From NCBI GenBank assembly GCA_024742415.1, contig JANSYN010000002.1, forward strand, positions 124,001-188,000: a DNA stretch of 64,000 nucleotides, given 5' to 3'. Both the position numbers and the translations under genes were made by a program. Below are positions 57,449 to 64,000 of this stretch, in pieces. Position 1 is the first letter of the stretch, and the number at the start of each line of letters is the position of its first letter. Below the pieces are notes generated by a model. That model ran no database searches. It saw only the letters and a program-made list of their open reading frames with translations, and was not told the DNA's origin. The DNA is from Gammaproteobacteria bacterium. GTDB lineage: Bacteria; Pseudomonadota; Gammaproteobacteria; Pseudomonadales; Halieaceae.

Positions 57449-57916
57449 CTACTGCACGACGAAGTTGGTGAAAAACGCTTCCTGAACGCTGTCGCTGCCG
57501 CTCAGGCGCAGTTGCTTGTTGATCGCGGCAACCACTTCGCCGCGCAGGGTTTCCTTACCCTCCAGCGTGGTCAGGGCCGCGTAGTTCTGGCTGCTAAAAA
57601 GCAGAATCAGCGTGTTGCGTACCGCCGGCATGTTCGCCGCCACTTTTTCCAGTACTTCTTCGGAGTAGGACATCACCTGCAGTTCAATCTGCAGGTAGCG
57701 GACACTGCCATTGTGTTCGTAGTTCACCACAAACGCAGGGTTCAGGCTGAGGTAGGTCGGCTCGCCCTCGGGCTCAGTGGCTTGCCCAGGCGCTTCGCCC
57801 GCTGCTGCACCTTCTGTCGTGGCCTCTGTGTTCTGGGACTGGAAGTAAAAGAAGGCCCCGGCACCAGCGCCGCCGAGCACCAGCACTACCACCACCGCTA
57901 TGATTATTTTTTTCAT
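57449..57916 (-). CDS. fliL: Flagellar basal body-associated protein FliL
   Basis: A 155-residue single-span inner-membrane protein (IIIAVVVVLVLGGAGAGAFFYF) with an acidic linker and a periplasmic stomatin-like domain (YLSLNPAFVVNY, RYLQIELQVMSYSEEVLEKV, PAVRNTLILLFSSQ). FliL rings surround and support stator units. It is the first gene of the fliL-to-motD run and is preceded by a sigma-54 promoter. Confidence 0.94.
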   Translation of the reverse strand: MKKIIIAVVVVLVLGGAGAGAFFYFQSQNTEATTEGAAAGEAPGQATEPEGEPTYLSLNPAFVVNYEHNGSVRYLQIELQVMSYSEEVLEKVAANMPAVRNTLILLFSSQNYAALTTLEGKETLRGEVVAAINKQLRLSGSDSVQEAFFTNFVVQ

Positions 57917-57996
57917 CGTACTGCATTCCCCTGAGTCTGGCCCGTGTGGGCCTATTGGCTGCGCACCCTTATTCCGGGGCGTTCTCAGGCGAGTAC

Positions 57997-58013
57997 TGCA
58001 AAAGCTGTACCAA
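57997..58013 (-). promoter_or_regulatory. Sigma-54 promoter upstream of fliL
   Basis: On the - strand TTGGTACAGCTTTTGCA: TGGTAC-N5-TTGC, exact -24/-12 spacing and only a C-to-T change in the -24 element. Expected start near 57986, about 70 bases before the fliL ATG. AT-rich sequence lies upstream, suitable for a bending protein or activator. Confidence 0.8.
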
Positions 58014-58076
58014 CTTTATTTATTGTTATTTATCAATGACTTAATAGGAATGACTTGAGAAAGAGTCAGAGAATTG

Positions 58077-58105
58077 ACGCCCTGGGAATCCGTCTACCAG
58101 GGCGT
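58077..58105 (-). terminator. Hairpin after fliK
   Basis: A 9-bp perfect stem ACGCCCTGG/CCAGGGCGT with an 11-base loop, 12 bases after the fliK stop. On the - strand it is followed by TCAATTCTCTG rather than a T run, so it may be a weak terminator or an mRNA-stabilising structure separating fliK from the fliL operon. Confidence 0.45.
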
Positions 58106-58116
58106 TGCTGCAGCGG

Positions 58117-59604
58117 TTACACGTAGAAGTCGACCAGTGATTGACTGCCTGTGCTGGCGCGCAGCGTCGTTCCGGGGCTGGCTGGCTCACCCTCGCCAGT
58201 GGCGGTGCTGTCCGGTGCATAAGCGCCAGGCGCACGGCCATCGCCCTGCTGCTGGGAACGCGACTGGTCGGCGACATCAAAGCGCGACAGCTGCAAGCCG
58301 CTTTGCTCCAGTAATTCGCGCAGGCGCGGCATCGCCTGCTCGATGACATCGCGCGTCTCCGCGCCCTGCACCAGGAAAGACACCCGCGTCTGATCGCCGT
58401 CGGTGGATATCTTGATATCCAGTCGGCCCAGTTCCGGTGGGTTCAGCTGCAGCCGCGCTTCCGACAAACCATCGCGCAGCAGCACACTGACGCGCCCGGC
58501 CAGTTCGGTGTTGAATGCAGGATCCCCGGGCGCCGCAAGTAGCGGAGGCAGCACGCCGGTTTTTGCCACCAGCGCGGCATCGCCGTCAGCCGGCGGCAGC
58601 AGTGCGGCGAAGCTGCCAGGCTGCGCCACCTGCGCGGCGGCGGTTTGTGCCGGTGCGCGATTGAGCAGCTGTTCGGCCGCAAAATCCTCCAGCAGATTCG
58701 TTGGCAGGCGCGTAGCATCACCCTGCGCAAGCTGGGTATCGAGCGGCATTACGGCCTGGTCCGCCGACCCAAACAGCGCTGCGGCAGGCGGCCCACCGCG
58801 CGGTGTCAGCGCTGCGGCAGAAGTTTCTGGCGCCTGGCGTAACGCGACGGCGTCAGGAGAGCCGAACGCAGCGCGCACCGCACCGGCCAGTGGTTGCGTC
58901 AGTTTGTTCTGATCATCGGACAGCAACTGGTCTGGCGCCACGCCCTCCTGCGCGGCGGCAGTCAACGCCGCGGGCGCTGGGTCAGGCGCGGCAGCGCGTG
59001 CGTCCAGCGCGGCGCGCGGTGGCATCGGTGCTGTTGCGTTGCTGCCCGGCGCCGGTACCGGCGCATCACCGGCAAGCGGCGGTTGCGCAAGACCAGGTTG
59101 GGCGAGCGTCGGGGTGGCAGCAGGCGCTGGCGTCGTCGAAGGCAATGGCAACGCCGCCTGGGCGGCAGTTGCACCCGCCTCACCGGGCGCTACAGTCGGC
59201 GGCCCTACAGGCGTCAGGGGGATGGCTACCGGGGCCGTGAGCGGCGCGGCAGGCTGCCCCGCCGCTGCGACCAACGCCTCTTCTGCGCTCGCGTCGGTCA
59301 TATCCGGCAACGCCTCGAGCGGCAACGCGGGCCTGGTCACGGCATCAGCGGCAATATCGGCAACGGCTGCTGCCGCCACCGGCAAGTTCTTGCCGTCCGT
59401 TTCGGGCCTGACACCGCCCGCTTCAGCCGGGCCCGGCGGCGTAGCTGCCGAAGACGTTGACGCGCGCGCTGCGTCCTGTGCCGTGAAAATCTCGCCGAAA
59501 GCCGCGCCCGGCGGGCGTTCCACGCCATCGCGCAGTGCGCCCGGCCTGCCGTTTACCCCCGCCGCTATCGGCATCAAGGGTTCCAGAGTTGCATCCAATG
59601 TCAC
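58117..59604 (-). CDS. fliK: Flagellar hook-length control protein FliK
   Basis: A 495-residue export-apparatus ruler protein. Residues to about 370 are low-complexity, Ala/Pro/Thr-rich, as usual for the ruler part. The conserved FliK C-terminal domain follows: AGRVSVLLRDGLSEARLQLNPPELGRLDIKI, then VSFLVQGAETRDVIEQAMPRLRELLEQSGLQLS. The start GTG at 59604 lies only two bases after a GGGAG site; the TTG at 59598 has better spacing and could be the true start. A sigma-54 promoter lies just upstream. Confidence 0.9.
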   Translation of the reverse strand: MTLDATLEPLMPIAAGVNGRPGALRDGVERPPGAAFGEIFTAQDAARASTSSAATPPGPAEAGGVRPETDGKNLPVAAAAVADIAADAVTRPALPLEALPDMTDASAEEALVAAAGQPAAPLTAPVAIPLTPVGPPTVAPGEAGATAAQAALPLPSTTPAPAATPTLAQPGLAQPPLAGDAPVPAPGSNATAPMPPRAALDARAAAPDPAPAALTAAAQEGVAPDQLLSDDQNKLTQPLAGAVRAAFGSPDAVALRQAPETSAAALTPRGGPPAAALFGSADQAVMPLDTQLAQGDATRLPTNLLEDFAAEQLLNRAPAQTAAAQVAQPGSFAALLPPADGDAALVAKTGVLPPLLAAPGDPAFNTELAGRVSVLLRDGLSEARLQLNPPELGRLDIKISTDGDQTRVSFLVQGAETRDVIEQAMPRLRELLEQSGLQLSRFDVADQSRSQQQGDGRAPGAYAPDSTATGEGEPASPGTTLRASTGSQSLVDFYV

Positions 59605-59631
59605 TACTCCCGATACGTTCGATACGGGATT

Positions 59632-59648
59632 TGCAACATTCGTACCAG
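59632..59648 (-). promoter_or_regulatory. Sigma-54 promoter upstream of fliK
   Basis: On the - strand CTGGTACGAATGTTGCA: TGGTACG-N4-TTGCA, matching the consensus except C-to-T in the -24 element. It predicts a start near 59621 and a very short leader before fliK. The same TGGTAC variant is used before fliL. Confidence 0.8.
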
Positions 59649-59708
59649 AAAACGGCTATTTCATCGGGAGCGACAGCCTGGAGCAACCGCCGTACGTACA
59701 TTGCAGGG

Positions 59709-60149
59709 CTAGAAATCTTCCCGCGCCATGCGCGCCAGCGAATCGTCATCGGCGCGTTTCTGCTCCAACTTATCACGCGCCCTGACCTCTTCACGCTGGC
59801 GATCATCCACCAGTTGGTCCAGCGCCTGCGTGCGCTGCGCTTTCGAACGCCAGGTGTCCTGCGTGACCTTCAGGCCTTCCGCAGATCTTGCCACCTCGGC
59901 CTGCTGCTGTTCGATCGCAGCATTGAGCTTGTCGAGAAACAGGCGATAGTCGCGCAGTTGTGCGGCCTCCATACCCGCACGGCTTTTTTCCTGCAGGTTC
60001 GCCTCGTACTCGGCCCGGTACTGCAGCAGTTGGTCCAGCTGCGCCTGGTGTGCTTCGTGCGCCTTGCGCTCGGTACTGAGCACCTGCAGCGACTGTTTTT
60101 CGGACAGGCGGGCAACGGTTGCCGCTTTCTCAATTTTTGGCGAAGTCAC
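59709..60149 (-). CDS. fliJ: Flagellar export protein FliJ
   Basis: A 146-residue, almost wholly helical protein rich in Lys, Glu, Arg and Gln, forming the coiled-coil stalk that couples the FliI ATPase to FlhA. It shows FliJ family features such as EAHQAQLDQLLQYRAEYEANL and RDYRLFLDKLNAAIEQQQAEV. Overlaps the fliI stop by four bases. Confidence 0.92.
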   Translation of the reverse strand: MTSPKIEKAATVARLSEKQSLQVLSTERKAHEAHQAQLDQLLQYRAEYEANLQEKSRAGMEAAQLRDYRLFLDKLNAAIEQQQAEVARSAEGLKVTQDTWRSKAQRTQALDQLVDDRQREEVRARDKLEQKRADDDSLARMAREDF

Positions 60150-61510
60150 GTATCACCTCCAGGGGGGACGGGCGGCTGGTTACTACCGGTGAGAGCGGCA
60201 AGTGCAGCGCGGCTCGCGGGCATGTCGACTTTCTCGTGGTGTTGCTGGGCGATAAATTCACGAATGCGCGGGGCGGCAGCAATCGCGCGGTCGATCTGCT
60301 CATCGCTGCCACCCTGGTATGCGCCGATGTTGATCAAATCGCGGTTCTGCTGGAAAGTGGCATACAGCCCCTTTACTTCACGCGCCCGGGCCAGTTGCTC
60401 AGCATCCACGATGCTTGTCATCAGGCGACTGACCGACGCATCGATGTCAATGGCCGGAAAGAGGCCGGAATCGGCGACCTCCCGCGACAGAATAATATGA
60501 CCGTCGAGAATGGCGCGTGATGCATCGGAAACGGGATCGTCAAAGTCACCCCCTTCCACCAGTACGGTATAGACCGCCGTGATCGAGCCCGAGACGCCAT
60601 TGCCCGCGCGCTCCACCAGCGCCGGTAGCAACGAGAACACCGAGGGCGGATACCCCTTGGACACCGGTGGCTCTCCCACCGCCAGCCCGATCTCTCGCTG
60701 TGCCTGGGCGACCCGCGTGAGCGAATCCATGAGCAACAGCACCTGCTTGCCCCGATCGCTGAAAAACTCGGCAATGGCCGTTGCGCGCCAGGCACCGTGC
60801 ACGCGCATGAGGGGGGAATCATCCGCCGGCGTGGCCACCACGATCGCTTTCGCCAGCCCCTGCGGCCCGAGAATATCCTCCACGAACTCGCGCACCTCCC
60901 GCCCTCGCTCACCGACCAGCGCGACCACAATCACATCCGCCTCGCTGAACCGGGTCATCATCCCCAGCAGTGTGCTTTTGCCCACGCCGCTGCCGGCAAA
61001 CAGCCCCAGGCGCTGCCCCTTGCCCATGGTCAGCAAGGCATTGATCGCGCGCACGCCCACGTCAAGCGTGTCGGTAATCGGACTGCGGTTCAGGGGGTTG
61101 ATCGATTCGCCACGCAGCGGCACGGAGTGCAGGCAACGCACCGGGCCATGGCCGTCAATGGGGTTGCCGGCACCATCGATCACACGGCCCAGCAGCTGCT
61201 CGCCTACCGACACCACCCCGCCGGTATGCAGCGGCACAACGCGCGCGCCGAGTTGCACACCGCGCAGGTTGCCCTCGGGCATGAGTATCAGGCTGACATC
61301 GGAAAAGCCGACCACCTCGGCCTCGATGGAACCGCCACCGTCAGTGATGATCAGGCAGCGGCTGCCGATGGGCGCCTGAAACCCGACGGCCTCGAGCTTG
61401 ATGCCGATCATCCTTACCAGCGATCCCTCTTCCTGCAGGCCAGGCAGGGTGATGCCCCCGGCCAGCCCCGCAACGCGACCTGCCAGCCGTGCACTGCGAC
61501 CTGCCAGCAA
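60146..61510 (-). CDS. fliI: Flagellum-specific ATPase FliI
   Basis: A 454-residue ATPase that energises flagellar type III export, related to the F1 beta subunit. Walker A GSGVGKST is at 173-180, with VIVVALVGERGREVREFVED, LLLMDSLTRVAQAQREIGLA and GSITAVYTVLVEGGDFDDPV further on. The start is uncertain: the TTG at 61510 has GGAGGAG immediately before it with no spacer, and no ATG or GTG exists in frame between it and the fliH end. Confidence 0.93.
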   Translation of the reverse strand: MLAGRSARLAGRVAGLAGGITLPGLQEEGSLVRMIGIKLEAVGFQAPIGSRCLIITDGGGSIEAEVVGFSDVSLILMPEGNLRGVQLGARVVPLHTGGVVSVGEQLLGRVIDGAGNPIDGHGPVRCLHSVPLRGESINPLNRSPITDTLDVGVRAINALLTMGKGQRLGLFAGSGVGKSTLLGMMTRFSEADVIVVALVGERGREVREFVEDILGPQGLAKAIVVATPADDSPLMRVHGAWRATAIAEFFSDRGKQVLLLMDSLTRVAQAQREIGLAVGEPPVSKGYPPSVFSLLPALVERAGNGVSGSITAVYTVLVEGGDFDDPVSDASRAILDGHIILSREVADSGLFPAIDIDASVSRLMTSIVDAEQLARAREVKGLYATFQQNRDLINIGAYQGGSDEQIDRAIAAAPRIREFIAQQHHEKVDMPASRAALAALTGSNQPPVPPGGDT

Positions 61511-61530
61511 CTCCTCCAGTGCGGCTGAGC

Positions 61531-62124
61531 TCAGCTCTCCATCCCCTTTTCGAAAGACTTCAACAGTTCCTCAAACAACGCTTCGAGGCGCTTTTCCACC
61601 GAGGCGTCCACGAAAGAGGTAGATGTTTTCACCTGACAGCCGCCCGGGAACAACGCCGGATCTTCGACGATTTTCCAGCTTTTGCCCTCAAGCGATTCAG
61701 GCGCAAACTCGGCCACCAGCTGTGCATCGGCTGGATTGAGAAAAATCACGAGCTCGCCCTGCAGTTTATACAGTGTGGCGAGCGCCTCGGTTACCACCTC
61801 GGTTACCGCGCTGGAATCCAGGCGCAACTCGCGGCGCACGATCTGCTCGGCAAGCTGCATCGCCAGCTGTGCCAGTTCACGACTGACCACTTCATCCAGC
61901 GCACGAAAAGGCTCGGCCATCTGACCGGCAACCGCCGACAACGCGGCGACGATGCGCTCCGCCTCGGCGCGCCCGGCAGCCAGGCCCTCTTCCCTGCCAC
62001 TTTGAAAGCCGCGGGCCTGAGCCAATGCCGATTGCTCTTCCAGCGAGGCCGTTGTCTCGGGTTGGCGCACCTGCTCGAAAAACGGCGCCTCCCAGCGTTG
62101 TACCTGCGGCGGTGAATCAGACAA
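61531..62124 (-). CDS. fliH: Flagellar assembly protein FliH
   Basis: A 197-residue regulator that binds FliI and docks it to FliN. The glycine-rich repeat region (ARGFQSGREEGLAAGRAEAERI) and the C-terminal domain (LAMQLAEQIVRRELRLDS, LVIFLNPADAQLV) are typical. The open frame starts at 62220 within fliG, but the TTG at 62124 has an excellent GGGAGG site eight bases upstream and overlaps the fliG stop by eight bases, so it is taken as the start. Confidence 0.9.
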   Translation of the reverse strand: MSDSPPQVQRWEAPFFEQVRQPETTASLEEQSALAQARGFQSGREEGLAAGRAEAERIVAALSAVAGQMAEPFRALDEVVSRELAQLAMQLAEQIVRRELRLDSSAVTEVVTEALATLYKLQGELVIFLNPADAQLVAEFAPESLEGKSWKIVEDPALFPGGCQVKTSTSFVDASVEKRLEALFEELLKSFEKGMES

Positions 62125-63127
62125 AATCGTCGCCTCCCTTGCCAAGGAAGATCTCGCCGGCCTCGGCCAGCTGCGCGGCAAGGGCCAGTATGGCTTTTTG
62201 CTGTTCTTCGACATCCGCAAGTTTCACCGGGCCCTGGGCCTCGAGATCTTCCTTGAGCATATCGGCGGCCCGCGAAGACATGTTATTGAAGAACTTGTCC
62301 TTCAGTTCGTCGTCCACGCCCTTCAGGGCGATCACCAGCATGTCGGTAGAGATTTCCCGAATAAGGCGCTGCATACCGCGATCGTCCAGGTCCATAAGAT
62401 TCTCGAACACGAACATCAGTTCCTGGATTTTTTCGCCCAGCTCGCCGTCGAGCTGTTTCATCGAATCAAGCAGCAGGGATTCGTCGCCACTGTCGACGTG
62501 ATTGAGAATGGCCGCGGCGGTATTCAGGCCGTCCAGCGTTGTTGGCGGCGCCTCCTGGTCAACACCGAGCTGTTTTTCCAAGACCCGGTCAAGTTCCTGC
62601 AGCGCGGAGGGGTCTACAAGATCCAGGCGTGCAATCCGCATGAGCAGGTCGGGCCGCTCCTCCATTGGCAACAGCGCCAACACCTGGGCCGCGTGATCCG
62701 CTTCCAGGGAGGCCAGCACCAGTGCGGTGATCTGGGGGTGTTCGTGGCGGATAATGCCGGCCACGGAGCGCGCATCCATCCACTTGAGCGCACCCATGCC
62801 GGTGCTGTTTTTGTCCTGCATGACTTTGCTGAGCATGCTGCGCGCGCGCTTCTCGCCCAGCGCTTCCACCAGTACACGCCTGGTAAAGTCATCGCTGCCG
62901 ATGCCGATAGGACTTACACTGGCGATTTTCTCCGAAAAGTCCTGCACCACCGTGGCGATTTGCTCGTTGGAGACCTCGCGCAAACCCGCCATGGCCTCGC
63001 CCACGCGCTGCACTTCCTTGGGTTCCATATGGCGCATGATCGCAGCCGCGCCCTGCTCGCCAAGGCCCAACAGAAAGATCGCCGCCCGCTGCGGCCCCGA
63101 AAGATTACCCGCTGATTCAGCTGTCAC
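62117..63127 (-). CDS. fliG: Flagellar motor switch protein FliG
   Basis: A 336-residue C-ring protein with three armadillo-like parts. FliG hallmarks are AAIFLLGLGEQGAAAIMRHM at the N-terminus, IRHEHPQITALVLASL with the EHPQ motif, and the charged C-terminal torque helix region (IREISTDMLVIALKGVDDELKDKFFNNMSSRAADML). The GTG start overlaps the fliF end by 11 bases. Confidence 0.95.
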   Translation of the reverse strand: MTAESAGNLSGPQRAAIFLLGLGEQGAAAIMRHMEPKEVQRVGEAMAGLREVSNEQIATVVQDFSEKIASVSPIGIGSDDFTRRVLVEALGEKRARSMLSKVMQDKNSTGMGALKWMDARSVAGIIRHEHPQITALVLASLEADHAAQVLALLPMEERPDLLMRIARLDLVDPSALQELDRVLEKQLGVDQEAPPTTLDGLNTAAAILNHVDSGDESLLLDSMKQLDGELGEKIQELMFVFENLMDLDDRGMQRLIREISTDMLVIALKGVDDELKDKFFNNMSSRAADMLKEDLEAQGPVKLADVEEQQKAILALAAQLAEAGEIFLGKGGDDFV

Positions 63128-64000
63128 TGGCCACCCACTTCTTCACCACGTTAGCCACTTGCTGCGGCTCACCTTCTGCCATCATGCGGGCCATATTGAG
63201 CTGTTGCTGGTAGGCGGGCTCACCCATTGGCAGGCCCGCCTGCTGTGCATAGCCCAGGCTTACCCGGTCATCGCCCATCGCCATCGCGCCTGCCGGCGCG
63301 CCCAGCGCAGCGCCATTACCCGGCGCTGCCACAGGCGGGGGCAGCGCAGAGACCTTGAGCAGCGGCCGCACCACGACAAAGATTGTGAGCAGTACCGTCA
63401 GACCAGCGAGCAAGAGCTTCACGCTCTGCCAGACCCAGGGTTGATCCAGGATCGAGGCGTCTGGCAGTGGCTCCATCGCAGGTGGCGGAATAAACGATGC
63501 GTTGACCACGTTCACGCGATCACCGCGCTCGGCGTCGTAACCGACCGCTTCCTGCACCAGCGTTTTCACTTCGGCCAGTTCGGCATCAGACAGCGGCACG
63601 CGCTCCACAACGCCCTCGGCGTTCACCGACTCCTGGTAATCAACGACCACCGCCACACTCAGCTTGCGCAGCGTGCCCGGGGTTTCACGGATATGGCTGA
63701 TCGTGCGATCCACTTCGTAGTTGCGAATCTCACGCTTGCTCGAGCGCTGCGCCTGCTGTTCAGCACCGCCGCCGCCCCCGGCTTCCGCCGCCACCTCTGC
63801 CGGTGCCGGTGGCTGATTGGCGAGCGTGCCCGGCAGGCCACCACTTTGCCGGTCTTCCGTGGTTTCTTCCACCAACTCTTCACTGCGAATACTGGTCTCT
63901 GGCTGATACACCTCACTGGTACGTTCGATATGCGTAAAGTCTATTTCTGCCGCCACCTGTGCCTGCACGGCGCCTACGCCCAGAATCGGCGTGAGAATCT
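63117..64000 (-). CDS. fliF: Flagellar MS-ring protein FliF, C-terminal part (cut by window edge)
   Basis: The final 294 or so codons of fliF, running off the right edge. It has ERTSEVYQPETSIRSEELVEE and the segment SKREIRNYEVDRTISHIRETPGTLRKLSVAVVVDY of the ring-building motif domain, then a transmembrane helix (WQSVKLLLAGLTVLLTIFVVVRPLL), and the C-terminal FliG-binding tail (MARMMAEGEPQQVANVVKKWVAS). MS-ring seeds basal-body assembly. Confidence 0.95.
   Translation of the reverse strand, partial: ILTPILGVGAVQAQVAAEIDFTHIERTSEVYQPETSIRSEELVEETTEDRQSGGLPGTLANQPPAPAEVAAEAGGGGGAEQQAQRSSKREIRNYEVDRTISHIRETPGTLRKLSVAVVVDYQESVNAEGVVERVPLSDAELAEVKTLVQEAVGYDAERGDRVNVVNASFIPPPAMEPLPDASILDQPWVWQSVKLLLAGLTVLLTIFVVVRPLLKVSALPPPVAAPGNGAALGAPAGAMAMGDDRVSLGYAQQAGLPMGEPAYQQQLNMARMMAEGEPQQVANVVKKWVASDS

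Noticed and set aside
58894-59785. + strand open frames opposite fliK
   Set aside because: Mirror of fliK's Ala/Pro-rich low-complexity sequence.

Overview
The window reads as chromosomal DNA of a GC-rich, aerobic, polarly flagellated gammaproteobacterium. The gene content (fliFGHIJ-fliK-fliLMNOPQR-flhBAFG-fliA order, motCD, WS/DGAT wax-ester synthase, fadBA, DbpA, KatG, class II fumarase with AcnA) and the protein sequences look like a marine group such as Halieaceae/OM60-NOR5 or a relative. That placement is an inference from family resemblance, not a database result. No insertion sequence, integrase, prophage or CRISPR array was seen.

Positions 1-12.7 kb: a cut-off type III glutamine synthetase gene, a small 4-TM membrane protein, the RNA helicase DbpA, a YbiT-type ABC-F ATPase, DUF1415, then a tight + strand run of ketopantoate-reductase-like, NeuD-like acyltransferase, LicC-like nucleotidyltransferase and zinc alcohol dehydrogenase genes, a DUF2855 protein, and on the - strand an EncFtn-type ferritin-like protein and fumC. 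Positions 12.7-30 kb: aconitase A, an acyltransferase-3 protein and a YfhO-like membrane protein, a DUF2341 surface protein, an exported catalase-peroxidase with a clear terminator, a cysteine-rich GH10 lipoprotein, an exported protein of unknown function, a phospholipase-D-like lipoprotein and a membrane glycerophosphodiesterase.

Positions 30-38.5 kb form a lipid block: fadB and fadA, an SDR protein with a C-terminal zinc-finger-like module, and a wax ester synthase. Small DksA-like and YdcH genes and a tRNA-Arg(TCG) follow. A copy of the tRNA's 3' end lies 265 bp downstream, beyond a patch of short degenerate repeats.

From 38.5 kb onward the theme is signalling and motility. It starts with an HDOD protein, an exported protein of unknown function, a J-domain/zinc-ribbon/PilZ fusion, a second FliK-like gene with an FhlX (FlhB C-terminal-like) partner, a SPOR protein, a sodium-type PomAB stator pair and a PilZ protein. 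On the - strand from about 45.8 kb to the end lies a nearly continuous flagellar cluster, in transcription order fliF, G, H, I, J, K, L, M, N, O, P, Q, R, flhB, flhA, flhF, flhG, fliA, motC, motD and a small unknown gene. Sigma-54 type promoters precede fliK and fliL and a sigma-28 type site precedes pomA, which fits the FleQ/RpoN hierarchy of polar flagella. The chemotaxis block (cheYZAB) that sits between fliA and motC in pseudomonads is absent, although FliM keeps its CheY-binding peptide. Several gene starts were moved to internal ATG/GTG/TTG codons on ribosome-binding-site or overlap grounds.
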